From: Liquidambar formosana
Taxonomy: Eukaryota > Streptophyta > Magnoliopsida > Saxifragales > Altingiaceae
NCBI GenBank assembly: GCA_039720395.1
Contig: CM077827.1
Coordinates: 12,625,615-12,689,614 of the forward strand
DNA length: 64,000 nucleotides
Direction of reading: 5' to 3'
Within the stretch, counting starts at the first letter, position 1. Each line of letters opens with the position of its first letter. Both the position numbers and the translations under genes were made by a program. Below, one piece after another: positions 57,599-64,000 of this stretch. The notes under the pieces are model-generated. The model was not told the DNA's origin and did not search any database. It worked only from the letters and a program-made list of their open reading frames with translations.

Positions 57599-58296
57599 CT
57601 ACCTCTTATTCCTCTTGCACTAAAGGTTTGTTGACTTTGTTCACAAAAAGCAAATATACTTGAGTACCTGACCTTTTTTTTTTTTTTTTTTTAAAAAAGA
57701 GGAAACACCACCTGGGGTACTTCATTGATGGTTTGATACATGAAGGAAAACGAAACTCCATGTAAACAAAATGACCCAATCTTTGAGAAGAAAATCCAAA
57801 TAATGAACCTTTTTTTTGTTGAAATTCCCTATCTCACAAGACAAAATCCAATTATAAGAAGAAAAATCCCCAAAGTTGTCCACATCAAACCCCATGTAAG
57901 AATACATGAAACAGAGTACCTCATGAGTGAATTTCAATTCAATGTTTTATTTTCCATAAATTCTGGTATCCAAGAAATTTCCAACCATAGAACAACCCCA
58001 TAAATTCAAGAAACCAACATAATTAACCTGTGAATCGAGTTGATAAATGATAGATATAGATCAGATTACAACATAACACATAACAATAGGTGGGTACAGC
58101 TATAATCCCAAAAAATAGATTTCATACAGTACAAAAACACTTCTGAATAACACAAAAATTACATTTATAAATAAACACAAGAAAGTTGGAATAGGAGAAT
58201 CTAACCACTCTTCGTCCCAACGAGAATTATCGGAACGCCAGGTGCATAATGCCTTAACTCAAGAATCCGCTGAAGATTTTTAACATAAAACATAAA
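57599..58296. repeat. Tandem duplication, unit 2
   Basis: Starts CTACCTCTTATTCCTCTTGCAC and ends near AACATAAAACATAAAAT. It matches unit 1 with few substitutions; the main length differences are in the T/A runs. Confidence 0.88.
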
Positions 58297-60472
58297 ATTT
58301 GTCAGAACAATATTGAATTAGACATCATCCACAATAAAATAGAATAGAAAAGAACTGAAAGAAATAAAACAGAAACAAAGTCAAAATGAAAAGCGTAGAG
58401 GTATGGGTGGATGAGGAGACACGACGGCAACGCATGGAGCTTCGTGGCTCGACGACTCGACTGTGCTGCTCTGGCTAGGGCTCTAATTGCAGAAGTGAGG
58501 TCAAAAAAAATTTAAGCTTCATTTTTATACATAAGAAGAAGAAGAAAAGAGAGGCCATAGCTGGGTAGCAAACAAAAAACGAATCCATCAACCCTAAAAT
58601 CAAACAAAATAGAAATATGTAAGAATAAAAAAAACCCTAAAATCAAACAAAAGAGAAGTATGTGAGAAAAACATGATGAGAGGAAGACTATAACTCTGAA
58701 GCAAACAAAAAAGGAACTACTAAACACAATCAAATCCCCAAAATCGACTCCCACACTATCACTTACTTATAGTCTTAAAGACCTAAGACCATCATTTAGT
58801 CATATCCTCAAGCATCTAAATTACAAAGACCAAAAATCCTATGATCTATTGTGTTCAATTCCAGCTCATAGAAAGCTTTCTACTGACCTCTTTCTCTGCA
58901 CTCTGCCCCCTTCTTTCCTCTCTGGTCAGATCTCACTTTGTCTTTTCTTCCACTTCACCACTACTCTCTCGCTCTCTCTTCTCACGCTTAACTCTAACTC
59001 TCCTAAATATAGTTTGGAAAGATAGTTTTCTTTAAGCCTAACTCTCCTAAATATAGTTTGGAAGGAGACTCTCCGACGATTGTTCATATGGAGTCTTTGT
59101 CTCATCGTTCACTAGGTTGTCCTCCAAAGACCACAAAATACAAAATTATATATATATAATTCATCAAAAGAACACATAAAAATTTCAGATTCCTTGAGCT
59201 AAGAAGGAGGTATCTATCTCAGATGAAGTTAAAAAGCTCTTCTTGTTGTCAATTTCTAACTCAGATCAAGTTGGACCTGAGATAAGAATTAACTAAGCAT
59301 GAGAAAAGAAAATAGAGTGGAATGACATAGATGAGGTTCAAGCTCTTCTTACACCCACACAGCACACCGACAACAACCAGGTGTCCTTCTTGAAGCATTA
59401 CGCATGTACAAAAGAATTTTCAGCCTCAAACAGTGCTAACTTTTCCTCAAGCTGTTAAAAATAAGAAAAATACAGATCAAATACTTCACCACGAAGAGGA
59501 ATCCTTAACATTTTCTAAAAACCCCAAATTAGGAGTTAAAAAACAGGGAACTCACAAAACAGATCTATTTACCTTTACCTTTAAACAAGCGCAGAACTTG
59601 CCTAAATCTGTTGAAAAAGAAAAAATTGCAGATCAAATATGTCATCATCACTACAAGACCTCAAGAATCAAAACAAAAATACTTTTTAAAAGCATCAAAT
59701 TACCAATTGTAAAGAAGAACTCACCATGTGAAATCACCCCAACACAATCACTTCATTGTGGAACCATTCCGTCTTCCCTTCATCAATTAAGTCTCAACTC
59801 TCTACACAACTGAAAGTTCTCTTCCAACAACACACGCAAAACAAATCTCCTTCCCAAAATCAGTTCACCGTCCACCATTCACCGCCCACGATTCTTATGT
59901 TGTTGCTCTGTTCTGTGAAAACCCAAGCAAAACTATTCAAAGTTCGGCTCTCTTCTCTTCAAAGAAGCTATGATTTTGAAGCAAAGAAGAAAACTCAAAA
60001 ATATCAGCACAGGAAGCATACCCACCTGAGGTCATCAGCATGGGTAGACAGGACGATTTGCAGAGGACGCAGCAAAAAGCAGCGACGCGCTGAGCGCAAT
60101 GATTCACACCAAAACGGCGTTGTTTCACGCGTCACGCGAAGGACAACACTTGACGTGAAGGGACGCGCTTATGAGCTGGGGGGGGGGGGGGGGGGAGCCA
60201 ATAAAAATCATTTGGTTTTGCACAAAAAGAACCATGCCGTTTTGTGTAGGAACCACAGGTTTATGCCGTCGTTTTGGTGGAAACCCATGGAGACCAACGC
60301 CTTGCACGTCGTTGGACATCCTTTTGAATACAAAGGGTCAACCTGGAACCGTCGTTTTGGTCGAAACCCATGGACAGACCTCTCTCTTTTAGATGGTAAT
60401 AGATATGGGAAAAATGACAATCCATTGATCTCAAAAAAGCTCTGCAATTAAACCATTAGATACTGAGATTCC
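58297..60472. other. Intergenic DNA with small direct repeats
   Basis: A direct repeat of CTAACTCTCCTAAATATAGT at about 58991 and 59039, a G-run at about 60179-60195, and two copies of CCGTCGTTTTGGT-GAAACCCATGG about 80 bp apart (60268 and 60349). Open frames crossing the G-run have no recognisable pattern. No gene is supported. Confidence 0.5.
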
Positions 60473-61800
60473 ATGAGGGTTCATAATTAAGAAGGATTCA
60501 ATAAACATTGAATAACTGAGGAGTCAAATTCAACCCAAAGCTTAGTCCAACCATATTGCCAGGCATATTCAATCCCCATTAAAACAGCTGCAAGTACAGC
60601 CAAAAAAAAAAAAATGAAGCTTTTTGAACACCAAGGTTCACCGTATAAAGCCCATTGACAAACCCTCTACAAGATCTAAATACTCCAGCTGCCACAGCTG
60701 GGCCAGAATTGCCCTTCACAAGACCATCAGGGTTAAATTTAAACCAAGTAGGAGCAGGAGCACTACCAAGAAACAGGAGATCTGAATACTCCAGCTGCCA
60801 CAGCTGGGCCAGAATTGCCCTTCACAAGACCATCAGTGTTTAATTTAAACCAAGTAGGAGCAGAAGCACTACCAAGAAACAGGAAAAATTGAAGGGGCTC
60901 TATGAGGCATTCGAGGCATACCCAAAAAGTGCTAGATTTGCGGGTCAGAAATCGAATTGTCCATAACTCCCAAGCTGATTTTGCCAATAGCAAACAACAA
61001 GGACTTACATGCATATAAACTCTTCTTAAATGAGACGCAGCAAAAAATAAAAACTCTTCTTGAATGAGGTCTTTTGCCCTCAAATCTGGAAAGATTTCGA
61101 GCACACCATATTTCAGAAAAGACTAATAGGACAGCAGGAAAAATTGAGGACTGAAAGTCTGAGAGACAACATAAGTCCAAAACTCTAAATGGATGAAGCT
61201 GTCAAAGGAAGAGACACATGAAACACAAGCCAACCAAGACCACAAACCTTTGGCAGAGTCACAGTGCAGAAACAGATGAGTAGTAGTCTCCCCATGACTA
61301 AAAGAATGACATAAAGAGCAGCAGGAAGCAATATGAAAGCATCTCTTTTGAAGCTCAAGCTCAGTAGGCAATCTGTCCCAGAGAAGCCTCCAAGCAACAG
61401 CAGCTATTCGGGGAGGGACATAACTTTTCCAGAGGTGCTTAGCCCATGAGACAGGAGGCAGAGCAGGTCCACAGTAAGAATAGGATGCAGCAATTGTCAT
61501 ATGCCCAGTAGAACTAAAAGGCCAGACCATACAATTATCAATTTCATCAATTGATAAAGGAAGCTGCAAAATGGATGCAGAAACATCAGGAAAAGCAGAA
61601 GTGTGAGCCTCAGCAATAGACCAATTACTATTAGGAATAAACCGTTGAACAGGGCAGTATAAGGTTTGAGCAGCAATAGTAGGTATTTGCAGCAAATTAA
61701 CAATGGAATCTCCCAACCAATTTTCATGCCAGAAATCCACCAGTACCATTACCTGCCACCCACTGAATATGAAAGCAAATCTCAGCAAAAACAAAGTTAA
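60473..61800 (-). pseudogene. LINE fragment: zinc-binding RT end and RNase H
   Basis: On the minus strand, 61794-61123 is open and reads DFWHENWLGDS, then WKSYVPPRIAAVAWRLLWDR and LCHSFSHGETTTHLFLHC, the zf-RVT domain at the end of plant LINE reverse transcriptases. After a frame change, WFKLNTDGLVKGNSGPA begins the RNase H domain, then reads on as FVNGLYTVNLGVQKA near 60650. A 106-bp tandem duplication and stops break it. The catalytic RT part is missing, as expected for a 5'-truncated LINE copy. Confidence 0.82.
60673..60884. repeat. 106-bp tandem duplication inside the LINE RNase H
   Basis: 60673-60778 and 60779-60884 are near-identical. The length is not a multiple of three, so the duplication breaks the frame within the RNase H start. 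Confidence 0.92.
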
Positions 61801-63789
61801 GACCAGACAATAATGATGAAGTCCAGTATCTGCATTATTTAAACCCTATTAAAAATTAATTAAAAGCATTCATGCTAGCTATTAAAAGGACACTATAACA
61901 TTTTTTTTCCACAATATTAGCAAGATATTATAAAATTCTTTGCCCACTATAAAATGAATGGAATATAAAAATCAAATGACCTGTAATGTTAATATTTCAT
62001 TCTGACCTTATTACAATACATTAATGCGCTATACTAGTTATAACAAAATGGCCAACATAACAAATTGACACAATAAATTATCTTCCATTATGAAAAGTGA
62101 ACTGTCAGTACGTTCTATCGCATCCAAGTATAAGTCAACACATAGAGACCTAAATCACAATAATCAAAATCCCATAATTCTTGTCCAAAGAGTGGTCTCG
62201 TACATGTCTTCTTGTCCAAACAAAAAGAAAAAAAAAAAAAAGGCATCCCCTTCATGATCACTTATCAACCAATGCTACAACTGTTAATCGTATCCATACT
62301 TGAGACCTGCACATATTTTTCCACACAAAAGAAAAGTTAGGACCTAGCCATGAGGCAAAAAACAATATAAACTAACACTAGCAAACTTCACAACAACATT
62401 TTTTATCCCCACAAAAAAAAAAAAAAACTTTTATTTGAGAACTTCATGATCACATTAGTCTTTCCTCAAATCTCTCATTCACGGAGCCGAGTGTATGCAC
62501 GCTATACGAAGAGCATATTTCCTGTAAAGATTCCTAAGTCAAATTTTTCTATATATTATGAACTGAAGGAGTGTAGGGTCTAGGTTTTTCTGTTTCATAT
62601 AGTTATTGGAATATTTTTCTTTTATTCAAATTTATAAAATTTTCAACAAAAATGTTTAGTAATATTTCTTAGATCCATGCATTTATGTTTAATTCAAATG
62701 TGAAGATGTTATATATATTTTAGCAATTTAAGATTTTATAGTTTTCATCACATGCGGCAAAGAAATCATCATTGGTGAGCATTCATACAATCTATATTTT
62801 ATTTATCTTAATTAATTTTATTGTCATTTAATTTAACTTTTTCAGTATAGTCTTCCCAACTGGTAACTCTCAAGTGTAACAAAACTTAGATAGGAGAAAG
62901 TAACTTAACCCACCTCAATGAACTTACTTGGTACCTAAACTCTTTCATGGTGAGCCTAAACAACCAGCTATCACATTTTAAAGGAGGTCTGCCCGACCAA
63001 AATTAAAAAAATTAAAAAAGGAGGTCTAAGCACTTTAGCCAAAGCTTCCTCATTTATCAATAATTAGTATTGGACACTGCTATTTAATAAAACTATAACA
63101 GTGATATTAACATATACAATAATATGTACTCATTAACATTTGTGTGCCTAGCACCAAATAATTAGTATAAGCTTGATGGAGTTGAGTATTTTACTAAAAT
63201 ATTTGTATAAAAAACTATATAGATGTAACAAATCAAAAATTATGGATTAGACTTGAAGGTGATGATTATTAGGATGCAATAACCTATGTGCATTATCATG
63301 GATCATGACAAATCCATAATTTACTAAGAATATGAAGCACCCCAACCATATCAAGCAGCTTCAAGTAGAGTTGCTTTACTGGAAAAACCTCCTTTGACAG
63401 GCAGACACATAGAAATGCCTCTAAGTTGCACATATGAGTAGAGTGCCCACTGCCAAAGGAGATTTTCCTAGCAAGTCCACTCCACAAATGAATATGACAT
63501 TTTTTATCATCCACTAAGATGCCGAGGCATTCACAAATGTTTAGATTATTCACTAAGAGAAAAAATGACTAAAGATGTTTACATTGTTTTGTTTCCCGAT
63601 TATGTTAGCTTACATTAACAATGGTCAACTAGCAGAAGTTAAATTTGAAATAACCTCAAGCCGAATAGCACTGGATACAAGAATTGTATAGGGCCACTAC
63701 TTTTACCCTGTTGTACAGTAGCACATAAGCACTCAACGCAACCACAAGGTGAAAGCATTTTGTGACCTATGAGTCATTGGCTTACATAC
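61801..63789. other. AT-rich intergenic DNA, no gene recognised
   Basis: Only short frames. The longest (63553-63296, minus) has no recognisable family pattern. Confidence 0.55.
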
Positions 63790-63839
63790 CTGAGTAATCA
63801 GTTCAATGGCATCTGGGAATCCTATTCCAGAATTTGGTT
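63790..63839 (-). other. Candidate internal exon (unidentified gene)
   Basis: On the minus strand a 50-nt block lies between an acceptor-like GTGTGCAG and a strong donor GTATGTAAG. In the phase left open by the splice sites it reads PNSGIGFPDAIELITQ. No family was recognised. It could be an exon of a gene running in from beyond the right edge of the window, or chance. Confidence 0.25.
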
Positions 63840-64000
63840 CTGCACACTACAAGCAGTAAAGAGATTTTAGGAGTCAGTGACAATTTAAGACCTAAAAGGA
63901 GCTCAATTGAGAGGAACCCTAGAACTTCAAACCCATGAAGTTTGTGGTTCAAAATCTTAAAACTCCAGAATTCAAAATGTAATCATTTAAACATGCATGA

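Noticed and set aside
57033..58003. Two similar frames of 93 and 87 codons as a duplicated small gene
   Set aside because: The similarity is explained by the 0.7-kb tandem duplication. The end of the frame differs through a single indel, and no family pattern is visible.
59756..60451. 231-codon plus-strand frame
   Set aside because: It runs through a poly-G run and short direct repeats, overlaps open frames on the other strand and has no recognisable domain.

Overview
This is a repeat-dominated stretch of a flowering-plant nuclear genome, probably a dicot. The evidence is a Tat-lineage Ty3/gypsy element with a second RNase H, a plant mobile domain gene, a plant-type casein-kinase-1-like (MUT9-like) kinase remnant, PPR remnants, plant LINE fragments and telo-box-rich leaders. 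No gene in the window looks intact.

Layout. 1-285 is flank. 286-30723 is one complete gypsy element lying on the minus strand: 3' LTR at 286-3304, 5' LTR at 27713-30723, target duplication CACTC on both sides. Reading leftward from the 5' LTR come a tRNA-Arg-type primer site, leader, gag, protease with G-patch, RT, RNase H, second RNase H and integrase, ending at 20099. Its long 3' region holds two genes on the opposite strand: a seven-exon plant mobile domain gene (5760-8424) and a DUF7745-like gene (8884-9918 plus 19498-19749). Next to the 3' LTR are tandem repeats with a higher-order period. The DUF7745-like gene is split by a nested Ty1/copia element (9919-19492; LTRs of equal length, target duplication TTGCG).

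30724-45079 is older flank. It carries a duplicated unit made of a plus-strand LINE-type RNase H fragment and a minus-strand PPR fragment. A second, more decayed copia element of the same family (31396 to about 40675) sits inside the first unit, and itself carries a fragment of a gypsy LTR.

45080-64000 is AT-rich and gene-poor. It holds LINE fragments, a broken MUT9-like kinase copy (53824-55886, minus), a 0.7-kb tandem duplication (about 56884-58296) and many homopolymer runs.

Two observations stand out. First, both copia elements carry, between a conserved splice donor in the LTR and an acceptor just before gag, hairpins with an identical 17-nt loop but different stem sequences. The loop contains the self-complementary hexamer ACATGT, which suggests a dimerisation or packaging signal confined to unspliced RNA. 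Second, a GC-rich nested palindrome occurs in the gypsy LTR upstream of its TATA box and again upstream of each of the two antisense genes. This suggests that the sense and antisense transcription units share one regulatory module.
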